Source of the DNA: a virus
Virus record (IMG/VR): IMGVR_UViG_3300017709_000005
Span: 1 to 40,882 of that record
Length of the DNA: 40,882 bases
Strand: one strand, 5' to 3'
Shown here: one piece after another, positions 7,902 through 18,804 of the stretch
Layout: the number at the start of each line of letters is the position of its first letter
Position numbering within the stretch: position 1 is the first letter of the stretch
Notes under the pieces: model-generated
What the model was told of the DNA's origin: nothing
Seen by the model: only the letters and a program-made list of their open reading frames with translations
The model's database searches: none
Made by a program: the position numbers and the translations under genes

Positions 7902-9488
7902 ATGGGTTTAATAAATAAAACTGACAAACAATATTACGAAGGTAATAATTTAGGAGGCTATCAGTTCGTATCGCTAGACGATGTTATATCTCAATTTATG
8001 GCTGTTTATGTTGGCGATGAGAAAATAATAAACAAAGTGAGTAGATCTGATGTAAGTTTCTGGGCTCAACGAGCTTTAGCTGAACTTTCATTTGATACTT
8101 TAAAATCTATTAAGTCTCAGCAAATAGACTTACCGCCTAGCTTAACAATGAGGCTTCCTAAAGATTATGTTAACTATACTCACTTAAGCTACGTAGACGC
8201 TTCTGGTGTTAAGCACCCGTTGTATCCAACTAAAGATACGAATAATCCTTTTCAAGTAACTCAAGATGCGGATAAAGAATATATTTTTAATGAGCTAATA
8301 AGTTCTGGCATTAATTTAAACACTCGAGGAGGGTGGGACTTTACCGCAGAAGGAATGAAAGGTGTTAAGAAAGCGGGTGAACTTACTTGGGGCACATCGC
8401 TTGGAATTAATAACACCTTAAAAATAGGTCAAGCTCCTAGAAGAAGATTTTCACCTATAGAAGGATTTGTTGTATCTGGTTATCACGAGGTTGACGTGTC
8501 AATATTTAAAAAAGCTTTTTTTTCAGCTTCAGCAACAACAGTAGCACCAAGCACGCAGGTTATCACTCAAGCGGAAGTAGACGATCTAGCTGTAAATGGA
8601 ACTAAAGTAGATGGAGAAGTACCTTACGCTAGTACCGCCGCAACATACAACACTCCTGGTACAACTATAAGGGTTGGTTTAAGTACTAGTATTCCTTCAA
8701 ACAACGTTAGACAAAACGGATGGGGATCTCCAGACGCAAGTGACTATGATCCACCTAGTCCAAACTTAGATCCTGCTTATTTTGATATTGGATACCTTGA
8801 GTGGAGCAATGGCGAAACAGGTGAAAAGCAGTTAGAAACCAGCGTAGACTTTACGAATATGCAAGGCTCTATTTACGTTACTATTATAGCTATAGCGCCT
8901 TGGACAGAGACAGACGTACCAACTTCAGCGAGTACAATAAGCCAAATACTTCAAGTAGAATCTACGGTATCTAACATATCTTTAGAGTCTGATATATCAG
9001 TAGGCTTGTTAGATCAAACTGGAGCTGAAGAATCATCTACGTTTACTAACTATAAAAATTCAAACCCAAGCGAAAACGCTAGAGCTGACGATTATATAGA
9101 TGATATATATTGGCCTAACGAAGGTGAAAGATACGGATTAGATCCAGTAAGAGCACAAGTAAACGGATCTTTTTACATTGACGAAAGATTAGGTAAAATA
9201 AACTTTAGCTCTAACATTTCTGGAAAAACTGTGATCTTAGACTACATAAGTGATAGTCTTGGAACTGACAGCGAAATGCAAGTGCATAAGTTTGCAGAAG
9301 AAGCTTTATATAAGTGGATAACATACGGTGTTTTATCTACTAAATCTAATGTTCCTGAAATGATAGTAAGGCGCGCAAAAAAAGAAAAGTTTGCTGCTAC
9401 TAGACAGGCTAAACTAAGATTATCAAACGTTAAGTTAGGTGAGATAACCCAAGTATTAAGAGGGAAGTCTAAACAAATAAAACACTAG
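7902..9488 (+). CDS. Probable tail-adaptor / structural protein
   Basis: 528 residues without a catalytic motif. A helical N-terminal domain (about 1-110; SDVSFWAQRALAELSFDTLKS, then LPKDYVNYTHLSYVDASG) resembles gp11-type connector openings. The middle (about 180-400) is Thr/Ser/Pro-rich, beta-like and variable in appearance. The end is conserved-looking: KINFSSNISGKTVILDYISD, then a helical domain with VHKFAEEALYKW and a basic tail ending RGKSKQIKH. A conserved start and end around a variable centre suggests an exposed inserted domain on a tail-ring protein. It is 4 bases downstream of the previous connector candidate and 3 bases upstream of the giant tail gene, probably one translational unit. 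The exact role is unknown. Confidence 0.55.
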   Translation: MGLINKTDKQYYEGNNLGGYQFVSLDDVISQFMAVYVGDEKIINKVSRSDVSFWAQRALAELSFDTLKSIKSQQIDLPPSLTMRLPKDYVNYTHLSYVDASGVKHPLYPTKDTNNPFQVTQDADKEYIFNELISSGINLNTRGGWDFTAEGMKGVKKAGELTWGTSLGINNTLKIGQAPRRRFSPIEGFVVSGYHEVDVSIFKKAFFSASATTVAPSTQVITQAEVDDLAVNGTKVDGEVPYASTAATYNTPGTTIRVGLSTSIPSNNVRQNGWGSPDASDYDPPSPNLDPAYFDIGYLEWSNGETGEKQLETSVDFTNMQGSIYVTIIAIAPWTETDVPTSASTISQILQVESTVSNISLESDISVGLLDQTGAEESSTFTNYKNSNPSENARADDYIDDIYWPNEGERYGLDPVRAQVNGSFYIDERLGKINFSSNISGKTVILDYISDSLGTDSEMQVHKFAEEALYKWITYGVLSTKSNVPEMIVRRAKKEKFAATRQAKLRLSNVKLGEITQVLRGKSKQIKH

Positions 9489-9491
9489 TAA

Positions 9492-12400
9492 ATGGCGGAA
9501 ATCAAAAACACTTTTAGTCAAGGTAAAATGAACAAAGACCTTGACGAAAGACTTATACCTAATGGACAATATAGAGACGCTTTAAACGTTGAAATAACTT
9601 CTGATGGTGAGTCTGCAGAGACAGGTAGCGCTGGTACAATATCTAATATAAAAGGTAATATACCTTTAGAAAACGTTGTACCAAGTGATAAATGTGTTTG
9701 CGTAGGAAGTGTTGCAGATGAAAAAAATAATAAGCTATATTGGTTTGTTAAGTGTGAAGGATTTCCGCAGTCTGGAGACACAGCGTTTCCTAATAGAGAT
9801 GCTATAATAGAGTACGATACCGTATCAAAAGAATCTACTTTCCTTATTACTGATCTCCGTAGTAAGTTTACTAACTCTGCTGGAAGCACAGTAAAGCCTA
9901 TATTAAATTTTTCTGGCAAGAAAATAACTTCAATAAATATAATAGATCAGTATTTAATATGGTCTGATGGAGAGACAGAGCCTAAAAAAATAAATATTGA
10001 AAAAGCTAAAGAAGCTACAATAAAACAAAACAACGGCACAAATGGAAGAGGATCTTTAAACCATCACTCTTATCTATATGTTAATGGTGTTAACACTGTT
10101 CAGTACTTACAAGAAGAAAATATAACTGTAATAAAGAAAAAGCCTTTAATGGCTCCTAGATATAGTGTTGTTAGTGCTAAGAATTCTGAATTTGATCCTA
10201 AATTAAATCCTACGCCTCTTAAAAAAGCTATATTTGAAAAAATATTCCCTAGATTTTGTTTGAGATATAAATACCAAGATGGTGAGTATTCTGCTTTTGG
10301 ACCTTTTACTAATGTTATATTTAACCCTGAGTTTGTAGGTGAATATTCTGTACTAAACGCTTTTACAGCAAAAGAGCCTTATAACAAGGCTATGGTTAAC
10401 GCTATAAGAACAATAAATTTTTATGGTTTAGTTACTCCAGATATGCCTAAAGACGTTGTGCAGATAGACATTTTGTATAAGCAAGAAAACTCTACTGTAA
10501 TTCACAATGTAGGTAGCATTAAAAATACAGATCCAGAATGGTTTGAAGATGGTAACTGGTTTAAACAACAAGGATTAGCAGACTACGATAGTTATAACCC
10601 TACTACTAAAGGCGTTTTTATTGTAGACACAGAAAACATACACGCCGCTTTACCTGAAAATCAATTTTTAAGAGTATGGGATGCTGTGCCAAGAAAAGCA
10701 CAAGCTCAAGAAGTAACTGGAAATAGATTAGTTTTTGCCAACTATACTGAGGGTTACGATATGGTTGTGGACAACTCTGACTTTAAACCTAAAGTTTTAG
10801 GAGACTTTGAGCCAAGGCAAATTGATGTTGATAGTATTTTTAGAGGTGAAGGCGCCTTTGGATACTCGCTAAACATGTCGCAGAACTTAACCGGTAGATT
10901 TGAAAACGCTACATCAATATCTTCAACTAGGGATAGAGGTAATATTTATTCGTACGTAGCCGCTCCAGTAGCAGATCCATCTCGACCATTAGCATATGCT
11001 TATACTGGCTACAGAGGAGCAGGATTGCCTACTATAAAATCTCAACGAGACTACCAATTAGGTGTTGTCTTTGGAGATGAATACGGTAGAGAAACACCTG
11101 TATTTACTTCCGATCTAGCTACAGTAAAAATTCCTTGGGAAGGAGCTTACGGACTATCTGCTAGCACGTCATTATCTATAGCTGCATCACTAGGCAACAC
11201 CCCGCCTAGTTGGGCTAAGTATTACAAGTTTTACATAAAACAATCTGCTGGAGAGTATTATAATATAGCGATGGATAAAGTGTATAGACCAGCAACTTCT
11301 TCTCCAGAGTTTGATAACGACTTAAATCACGTTTGGGTTTCTTTTGCTTCTTCTGATAGAGATAAAATAGATACGGGTGAATATATAACAATTAAAAAGA
11401 TTATAAACGATTATGCTACTCAAATACAAAAAGAAAATAAATATAAAGTACTAGACATTTCAAACGAAATGCCAGACTCTATAGCTTTTGAGTATTATAA
11501 TTTAGGAACTAGAAGTAATATAAATAGTGCTTTAACTGATGAAAATATAACAGATGCAATTCCTATATTTACACAAGATCCTACGTCAAATGAAGAAAAT
11601 AGAATAGACAGAATAACTAACACTATTGAGATTTCAAAAACAAACTGGCTAGCTGGAAGTGGAGCTGCTTTAACTAAAGAAGATATTGACGGTTACACAG
11701 AAAGAGATGGTGGATTATATATTTCTTGGAGAAGATCTACACAGTCTAGTAGAGTTTTTTCCAAAAGATATAAGGTAACTTCTGTAACTTTTCAAAGTAA
11801 TAAATACATATTAAAACTTGCTGAATTTATACAAGAGCAAGATGCTAAGTTAGCTGCTAATAGTTCTGATTTATCTACTACTTCAGTAGGTTTAGGTGGT
11901 ACTGTAACGGCTGACACTTTAACTTTTCAAATAGAAAGAAAAGAAAAGAAAACTAAAGAGGCTTTTGATGGCAGGTTTTTTGTTAAGATAGCCGCAGATT
12001 ATATATTAGAAGAATACTTGCTTAGCGAGTTTAAAGAAGAGTTTACTGATTTTTATGTTAACGGAGTGCAAAAGTTGTTTTATTTAGCAGATGGCATAAC
12101 TACAGGTTTTGACGCCTCGTCTGCTATAGTTAACTCTGAAAACTCAGCTGAAATACAGTCTTATCAAGATGACAGTGATGTTACTTCTCCTAGCGATATT
12201 CATTCTGGAGGTTCTTTAACAGATCTTCAATCAGAGTGGCAAGCTTTAATGGACGATGATAACTTTGGTGTAAGAACAAGTCCTACAAGCAATAGCTCTG
12301 CTGGTAACGGTGGGTTTTTTATAGATGCAATGTATTTTGCCGCAATAAACAGTGATTCTGCAAATTCGTATGCTAAGTACGCTGGCCAAGGTTGGACTGG

Positions 12401-15400
12401 TAACTTATCTGTTGAATATCCTGAAATTGAGTGGGGTAGAATAATAGACTACAGAACAAGAGATAATGATCTTCCAGGCTCAGATTGGTTAACAACTCTT
12501 GCAACAAGCAGTTATGGTAGAGATTATAATGTAGCAGCTAGAAGAGCTAGGTACGGCTGGAGACAAGCTGGTGTTAATGAAAACCAGGAAACTAATGCCG
12601 ATGCTTGGATAGAATCAAGTAGCGCGTCAAACTTTGGTGGTGGTGCATATAGAAGCCAGTGGAGAAACTGGAATCACGGAAATTTCTCAACATGGCAAGT
12701 TTTAGAAGGCACGTCAGAAACGGTAGAAACAGATAGAGAGTCTGAAGTAAATGGGTTTGAAGGCATTTTACAGCAAGCTTCTCCAGTTCATTATTCTTTA
12801 CCTTCCGATGGTGGTTATAGAAATTTTCTCACTAACATATATGGTAAAATACCTAATGGAAGAACAACATCTAAAAATGTTTACAAGTCTAATATAAACG
12901 GTGTTACACCATCTTATTTACATTTGTCTTATTTAGGACCAGGGTATTCGGCTAATCTTTTTAATAGAAACTCAGTGCCTTCAGACGTAGGCTTGCATGG
13001 CGAAAAAGCTTTAGGTCGTTATTTAGGTGGAATATGGGGAGGCGGAGCATTTACAAACCAAAATGGAACTAACTTTGGTTCATCTAATATAAGGTTTGTT
13101 GAAATGGAAGGAACAAATTGGGAGGATAGAATAGCTTATTCTGACAATGGAAATATACAGCCTGCAGCTTCTAGCCGTGACACCACGCAGGAAGAAAATA
13201 TGCCTTCAGATATAACAAGATCTAAGCCACCTAGACCTGGAGATGACACAAAGTACTTTGGGTACGACAGCAGCAAAGGAACACTTCATTCAAAGCAATG
13301 GGTTCCTGGTGGTGATGCTGGAACTATAGAGCACGTTTATAATTTTGCTACTCAAGATCTGCAGCAAGGTGCTCAATTTAGATTTAAAAACGATACAAGC
13401 GAAGATATATATACTGTGCTTGAAAAATCTGAGCTTCATATATATAATCACACTCCTTGGAAAGCTAGAAAAATATGGGATGGTACTGAGTACGTTTGGG
13501 GTAATGATAGTGTAGAAGAAGCTGTTGCCGCTTGGGCAGACACAGCCGATGTTAACGGTCAACCTGTTAACAATTTAGATGCTGAGTTTGGTGTTATGCT
13601 AAATAGATTAGAAGCGTTTGGTGATAGATCTAATAGAAGAACTACTTATGTATTGGCCTTAGATAAACCTGTACAAACATCTTCGTATAATCCTGTGCTA
13701 GGAGCAGACACGCAAGGCACGCAGGTGCTACCTGATGCCACTGCTTTTACTGATATAGAGTTTATAAGAAACAATCCTATGGTATTGACCGGTGAGGTTA
13801 ATAAAGATCCAGCTATATGGGAAACTGAGCCTACAAGCAACAACGAGCTTGATGTTTATTATGAGGCTTCTAACGCTATACCTACCAAGCTTAATAAATA
13901 TAATCTTGATTTGTTTGCGCCTCAAGGAACCAGAATAGAGTTTCCTAACATGGACAATAGTATTATAAAGCACGACTATGCTGTTTACTTGCGTAGATGG
14001 AATGGTCCAATGTCAAGCTATAACGATGAAGTAATAAGGCTTGAAGTTAGAGGTTTAAATGGTGGGGACACAGGTTTTAAATGGTTTTCTGGAGATACTA
14101 ATATAGACTACAAAGGTCAAGATGTTAGGTTTTATAGACAAGACGGCAGTTACACTACAGCTACTACAGCTAACATTGATATAGAGCAGTTTTACATAGA
14201 CACGGACAATATGACTGACGGGTCTGGCGATTACTGGAAAGGCAAAAACACAGCTGCGTATATATTTATTAAAAATACTATAGACCCTACGAAGCAAGTA
14301 GGATTAAGCTGGTTTAACGCGTTTACGTTTACCGACGGAGTTGAGTCTAACAGAATTAGAGACGACTTCAACGAAATGACAATATCTAACGGCGCTAGAG
14401 TTTCTACAACACTAGACGAGCCTTACAAAGAAGAAGTCAAATCTAATAGTTTAATATATTCTGGTATATATAACTCTAACTCTAAGTTAAACAGCTTAAA
14501 CGAATTTATTACAGCTGAAAAAATAACAAAAGACTTAAACCCTACATACGGTAGTATACAAAAGCTTTTTTCAAGAAACTCAGATTTAATAGCTTTTTGC
14601 GAAGATAGGGTTGTTAAAATATTAGCTAATAAAGATGCTGTATTCAATGCTGATGGTAATCCTCAACTAATAGCGTCAAATAGAGTTCTTGGTCAAGCAA
14701 CACCTTTTGCTGGCGACTTTGGTATATCTAAAAACCCAGAGTCTTTTGCTAAAGATTCTTATAGAGCTTATTTTGCTGATAAACAAAGAGGTGCTGTATT
14801 AAGACTTTCTATGGACGGATTAACACCTATATCTGAAGCGGGCATGGGTGATTGGTTTAGAGATGAATTAACCTCTACAGGTATAAGCATAATAGGTACG
14901 TTTGACGATCACGCTAGAGAGTACAATGTTACTATTAAAGAAGTTGTAGACTCTAATAGAATTCAAAACAATACTTTTGACTACGGGTCTGAAGTTAGCA
15001 TTGTAAACATAGTTAATCCAGAGTTATGCACAAACCCTGATCTATCTGGTGGAGCAGAGTATACGCCTGTAGACCTTGTTAATGATATATATTATGCTGG
15101 ACCAACTGCTGATTCTAGTTTAGGTATAAGTCTTGGTTTTGATGTGTATAGCAAAGTTCCTATAAGAAACAGATCTTTAGGTTATAAGTCTACAGTTAGA
15201 AACTGGCCAGCAATAGCTGAGGGATCTATAAGATCTTACGTTGCCGCAGTACCTGCTGTCTTAGCGGCTAACGCGGAATACGATGTTTACAATTTGCAAA
15301 ACTCTAGTATGTCAGGTATTGATACAGTTTATAAGCTGTTTCATCACACGTTTAGAAACACTAATACTAATCCTTTTAACAACCCTACGCCTAACGGGTC

Positions 15401-18400
15401 AAGATCTACTCTTTCAACTGGCTCAACGTCTACAACAGAGGTAACTTCAGGGTATCTTTTAGCAAACAGTAGTGGAGATAGATACATAGGATCTAACGAC
15501 TCTACTGAACCAGGATATGATAACGACGGCAATGGCGATACTGGCTCTTACACAAACTTACGTTCATACGGCAATGGCACTCAACAGGATTGGAATCTTA
15601 GAAGTATATTCTACGACTCAACAGATGCTACTAGTACGGCAACTGATAGTACCGACATAATATACACTCAAGAAGGAAACAACTCTGGTATTATATTTGG
15701 CAACTGTTACTTTGGCCACGAACCTGTTAATGGCGGTGGTTTAGCGGCAGATAGCAAAGAGATGTATATAGAAATTCCTGGATACTACGATGGAGATTAC
15801 GGTGATAGAGTTGCAAGTGATGTAAAGAACTGGGGCGCTGATCCAGACAATCATTTAGAAGAAAATTTTGGCACAATGTACAACAACTCAGCGTTTAATA
15901 ACGAAGAGTTTCATCTAAGTTATAGCATATCTAACTCACACGGCGGCGCAACTTATGATCATAAATGGTTTGTTGAAATATGGGCTGACGGTCAGCTTAT
16001 AGACAACTCGTATTTAGTTGACACTGACACTGAAACAAACACTTTAGCTACAGGAAGTTATAATCCAGGCTTTGTTACTAGTAATACTACTATAACTCCT
16101 TCCGCGACAGTCGCTGGCACGCAAGCTTCGCCTTCGAGTTACACAGCTCAACTGCAGTTTAAGATACAAGATCCTAACACGTCTGCGGACTCTAGTCATA
16201 AAGTGTTTAGTCAAATTAAAGTTAGAATTGGTGTTACAAACTCAGATCAAACAGCAAACTATCCTGCAGATCCAGTTTACGCTATATTGCACCTTGCTAA
16301 GCTTACTAAAACAAAGAGACTAACACATCCTAAAATAACGGATTATGCAGGTGAGCCAGAAGTTTTAGCTATTCCAATTTCAGACACACCAGCTTGGTCA
16401 GAAGTTATTCACGAGCTTCACTATGAAAATGTATGGAATATTACTGCTGGAAATGGAAATAGATTTTACAAAGCTGAACAAACTTTAGGTGTAGCAAATC
16501 CAGGTGAGTGGATAACTAGCACTGACAACAATGGAAACACAGTACAGTGGTATAATTTTGTTGAAGGTAACAATGTTACAGTAAGCCCAGGTTACGACAA
16601 TGCTATTGAGGGCGAAAACTCTTACACAGGTGCTGCGCCAGCAGAATATATAACTACCCCTAACGGTAGTGACTTACCGTTGTTTAATCAATACACTGAA
16701 GCTACTAGTTTAAGTAGTGATCCTAACGAAATACCAACAGACTGCAGAGGAATACTTATTCAAAATGATGGATCTAACGAAGGTAGCTTTTATTTCGCGC
16801 AACCTTTAAATAACGAGTCTAAGTACGTTGTTGGAAATTGGTATTGTGTTGATGTTTTTCTCGACTCTAGTTATCCTAATGTGGCTTTAAATAATCTTTT
16901 AATACCTAACGTACTAGGTGCAGGTAGCGGTTTAGACAACGCTTATGGAACAGACCACACTCAAGACATAGCTGGCTATCCATCGTATCACTTTGGTAAA
17001 GTTGGAGGATCAAGTACAGCTGGTTATAGCAAGTCTATAATTTTAATGCCTGTTACAAATAACGAATGGCCTTTAGGTAATGGAAACGAAGTCTATAGAG
17101 CTATATTCCAATACAATGCTACTGAATATGCTCAAGAAGCTCAAGGTCAAAACTTTGTGTTACAAGGCTGGAATGCCGACTGTTTGATTAGAACTATATC
17201 TTTATATGATATAACAGAGCAAGCCACCATGGGTAAGCCTAATGGTTGGAACGTTCCTCAAGACGCTTGGGTTAGTGAGCATTCTATGCATGAGTTTATA
17301 ACAGAGCAAACTAATGATAATCTTGAGCCTGAATGCTATTTTAGACATAACATGCTTTGTTGGAACACGGAAAGATCTAGTCACGTTTATTGGAATAATT
17401 ATCACTACAATGGCAACGGACCTTTAGATGAAACAGAAGAATCTTATAGTGGATACTTGCTTAACTTTACAATAGAAAACAATCCAGACTTTGAAACCTT
17501 TGAAGGCAAGTTAAGAATTAGAGTTACAAACAGATGGAATGAGCAAACAAATTCTTTAGATGGAGCTTACATTAGAGATATAGATACGCCCGGTGACTAC
17601 TCTATATTAATGAACTTTAACTCTATAGATCCAACTATAATTTCTGCGCCAGAAGGCTCTGAAGTAAGTGGTGTGTCGTTTGCTAATCAAAGTGATTATG
17701 CTCAGATTGAAAATCATAGAAGTAAAATAGTAGTATTCCCAGAAACCGGTGGCTGCACAGGCGCTTTAAGCAGTTTGTCGTTAGTTGACGCTACACAGTA
17801 CTACGAGGGTGGCGGTATAGATTCTTGGGTTATAACAGGTTATGATAGGTCAGCGGCAAACCACATTTCTTGGAATCAAGAAGACTTAAACATTGTGTTT
17901 AATAATGCTCCTGTTATAGATGACTTAACAGAACAACCGGTTCAAACAGAGCAAAGAGTTGGTCATATTGAATCTAACTCTAATGTAACTTTTGGCTTAA
18001 CGGCAAGTGAATTTACAGGAAGCATAAAAGCATATTACTACAATAGTTCTAACAAAGGGTTTAGTGTTGTTTACAATTCTGATGATAGCTATTCAAGCGT
18101 ATTTAATTTAGACGAAGTTAGACCTAGCGACGCTTTAATAAATACTTTAGTCATTAAAACTAATGAAGACAACACTAGCTGCGTTATAGACGACATATTT
18201 TTATTTAAAAGTGCTGACGCTGGCTTTGAGCCAACAACTATAAGTTACAGTGAAGAAGTTAAAGGCTGGACTAGTTTAAAATCTTTTCACCCAGAATCTG
18301 GTGTGAGTGTTGCTAGACAATATTACACAATGCTGAACGGTGAGCTATGGCACCACCACGCTAACGATGTTAGAAATAACTTTTATGGGCAACAGTATGA

Positions 18401-18788
18401 TAGTGATATAACTTTAATTATGAACGCTGATCCTTCTACAGTTAAAAACTTTAGAGCTGTTAGCTACGAAGGAACTCAAGCTAAGGTTCATGAGTCTAAG
18501 CAAGTATTTTTAGGTGTAAATGATTTAGGAGATAATTTGTACGCTAGCTCAGCAGATAATTATAATTTTTCTTCAAAACACGGTTGGTTTGCTGAAGATA
18601 TACACACTGATACTCAACATGGGTCTATAAAAGAGTTTATTAAAAAAGAAGGCAAGTGGTTTAATAACATAAAAGGAAAAAATACAGGCGACTCTGTGAC
18701 TATGGAAGAAGTAGGACAATTAAGCTTTCAGGGCTTGGGGTTTGCTGAATCTATAACGCTTACTGTTGATAGCGCGCCTGCAGAATAA
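9492..18788 (+). CDS. Giant nozzle-like tail protein, 3098 residues
   Basis: Likely tail tube/nozzle protein with very large extra domains. The N-terminus (FSQGKMNKDLDERLIPNG, then QYRDALNVE) matches the opening of beta-propeller nozzle proteins (T7 gp12, P22 gp10 and crAss-like stabilisation type). Further core-like blocks follow: SQRDYQLGVVFGDEYGRETPVF around residue 520, a FDGRFFVKIA block around 830, and a propeller-like stretch at about 1654-1800 (LIYSGIYN, GSIQKLFSRNSDLIAFCED, YFADKQRGAVLRLSMDGL). Between and after these blocks lie Asn/Ser/Thr/Gly/Trp-rich, beta-sheet-type regions that could be carbohydrate-binding modules. The last 250 residues form another distinct block (EVKGWTSLKSFHPESG, LWHHHANDVRNNFYG). 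Ordinary nozzle proteins are about 800 residues, so this one is roughly four times normal. The frame is intact throughout. Confidence 0.68.
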   Translation: MAEIKNTFSQGKMNKDLDERLIPNGQYRDALNVEITSDGESAETGSAGTISNIKGNIPLENVVPSDKCVCVGSVADEKNNKLYWFVKCEGFPQSGDTAFPNRDAIIEYDTVSKESTFLITDLRSKFTNSAGSTVKPILNFSGKKITSINIIDQYLIWSDGETEPKKINIEKAKEATIKQNNGTNGRGSLNHHSYLYVNGVNTVQYLQEENITVIKKKPLMAPRYSVVSAKNSEFDPKLNPTPLKKAIFEKIFPRFCLRYKYQDGEYSAFGPFTNVIFNPEFVGEYSVLNAFTAKEPYNKAMVNAIRTINFYGLVTPDMPKDVVQIDILYKQENSTVIHNVGSIKNTDPEWFEDGNWFKQQGLADYDSYNPTTKGVFIVDTENIHAALPENQFLRVWDAVPRKAQAQEVTGNRLVFANYTEGYDMVVDNSDFKPKVLGDFEPRQIDVDSIFRGEGAFGYSLNMSQNLTGRFENATSISSTRDRGNIYSYVAAPVADPSRPLAYAYTGYRGAGLPTIKSQRDYQLGVVFGDEYGRETPVFTSDLATVKIPWEGAYGLSASTSLSIAASLGNTPPSWAKYYKFYIKQSAGEYYNIAMDKVYRPATSSPEFDNDLNHVWVSFASSDRDKIDTGEYITIKKIINDYATQIQKENKYKVLDISNEMPDSIAFEYYNLGTRSNINSALTDENITDAIPIFTQDPTSNEENRIDRITNTIEISKTNWLAGSGAALTKEDIDGYTERDGGLYISWRRSTQSSRVFSKRYKVTSVTFQSNKYILKLAEFIQEQDAKLAANSSDLSTTSVGLGGTVTADTLTFQIERKEKKTKEAFDGRFFVKIAADYILEEYLLSEFKEEFTDFYVNGVQKLFYLADGITTGFDASSAIVNSENSAEIQSYQDDSDVTSPSDIHSGGSLTDLQSEWQALMDDDNFGVRTSPTSNSSAGNGGFFIDAMYFAAINSDSANSYAKYAGQGWTGNLSVEYPEIEWGRIIDYRTRDNDLPGSDWLTTLATSSYGRDYNVAARRARYGWRQAGVNENQETNADAWIESSSASNFGGGAYRSQWRNWNHGNFSTWQVLEGTSETVETDRESEVNGFEGILQQASPVHYSLPSDGGYRNFLTNIYGKIPNGRTTSKNVYKSNINGVTPSYLHLSYLGPGYSANLFNRNSVPSDVGLHGEKALGRYLGGIWGGGAFTNQNGTNFGSSNIRFVEMEGTNWEDRIAYSDNGNIQPAASSRDTTQEENMPSDITRSKPPRPGDDTKYFGYDSSKGTLHSKQWVPGGDAGTIEHVYNFATQDLQQGAQFRFKNDTSEDIYTVLEKSELHIYNHTPWKARKIWDGTEYVWGNDSVEEAVAAWADTADVNGQPVNNLDAEFGVMLNRLEAFGDRSNRRTTYVLALDKPVQTSSYNPVLGADTQGTQVLPDATAFTDIEFIRNNPMVLTGEVNKDPAIWETEPTSNNELDVYYEASNAIPTKLNKYNLDLFAPQGTRIEFPNMDNSIIKHDYAVYLRRWNGPMSSYNDEVIRLEVRGLNGGDTGFKWFSGDTNIDYKGQDVRFYRQDGSYTTATTANIDIEQFYIDTDNMTDGSGDYWKGKNTAAYIFIKNTIDPTKQVGLSWFNAFTFTDGVESNRIRDDFNEMTISNGARVSTTLDEPYKEEVKSNSLIYSGIYNSNSKLNSLNEFITAEKITKDLNPTYGSIQKLFSRNSDLIAFCEDRVVKILANKDAVFNADGNPQLIASNRVLGQATPFAGDFGISKNPESFAKDSYRAYFADKQRGAVLRLSMDGLTPISEAGMGDWFRDELTSTGISIIGTFDDHAREYNVTIKEVVDSNRIQNNTFDYGSEVSIVNIVNPELCTNPDLSGGAEYTPVDLVNDIYYAGPTADSSLGISLGFDVYSKVPIRNRSLGYKSTVRNWPAIAEGSIRSYVAAVPAVLAANAEYDVYNLQNSSMSGIDTVYKLFHHTFRNTNTNPFNNPTPNGSRSTLSTGSTSTTEVTSGYLLANSSGDRYIGSNDSTEPGYDNDGNGDTGSYTNLRSYGNGTQQDWNLRSIFYDSTDATSTATDSTDIIYTQEGNNSGIIFGNCYFGHEPVNGGGLAADSKEMYIEIPGYYDGDYGDRVASDVKNWGADPDNHLEENFGTMYNNSAFNNEEFHLSYSISNSHGGATYDHKWFVEIWADGQLIDNSYLVDTDTETNTLATGSYNPGFVTSNTTITPSATVAGTQASPSSYTAQLQFKIQDPNTSADSSHKVFSQIKVRIGVTNSDQTANYPADPVYAILHLAKLTKTKRLTHPKITDYAGEPEVLAIPISDTPAWSEVIHELHYENVWNITAGNGNRFYKAEQTLGVANPGEWITSTDNNGNTVQWYNFVEGNNVTVSPGYDNAIEGENSYTGAAPAEYITTPNGSDLPLFNQYTEATSLSSDPNEIPTDCRGILIQNDGSNEGSFYFAQPLNNESKYVVGNWYCVDVFLDSSYPNVALNNLLIPNVLGAGSGLDNAYGTDHTQDIAGYPSYHFGKVGGSSTAGYSKSIILMPVTNNEWPLGNGNEVYRAIFQYNATEYAQEAQGQNFVLQGWNADCLIRTISLYDITEQATMGKPNGWNVPQDAWVSEHSMHEFITEQTNDNLEPECYFRHNMLCWNTERSSHVYWNNYHYNGNGPLDETEESYSGYLLNFTIENNPDFETFEGKLRIRVTNRWNEQTNSLDGAYIRDIDTPGDYSILMNFNSIDPTIISAPEGSEVSGVSFANQSDYAQIENHRSKIVVFPETGGCTGALSSLSLVDATQYYEGGGIDSWVITGYDRSAANHISWNQEDLNIVFNNAPVIDDLTEQPVQTEQRVGHIESNSNVTFGLTASEFTGSIKAYYYNSSNKGFSVVYNSDDSYSSVFNLDEVRPSDALINTLVIKTNEDNTSCVIDDIFLFKSADAGFEPTTISYSEEVKGWTSLKSFHPESGVSVARQYYTMLNGELWHHHANDVRNNFYGQQYDSDITLIMNADPSTVKNFRAVSYEGTQAKVHESKQVFLGVNDLGDNLYASSADNYNFSSKHGWFAEDIHTDTQHGSIKEFIKKEGKWFNNIKGKNTGDSVTMEEVGQLSFQGLGFAESITLTVDSAPAE

Positions 18789-18804
18789 CTTTAACAATAA
18801 TCAA

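Noticed and set aside
18766-18804. Earlier start for the 409-residue protein
   Set aside because: It lies within the end of the giant tail gene and gives an odd N-terminus. The 18805 start has an A-rich leader and a Met-Ala beginning like most neighbours.
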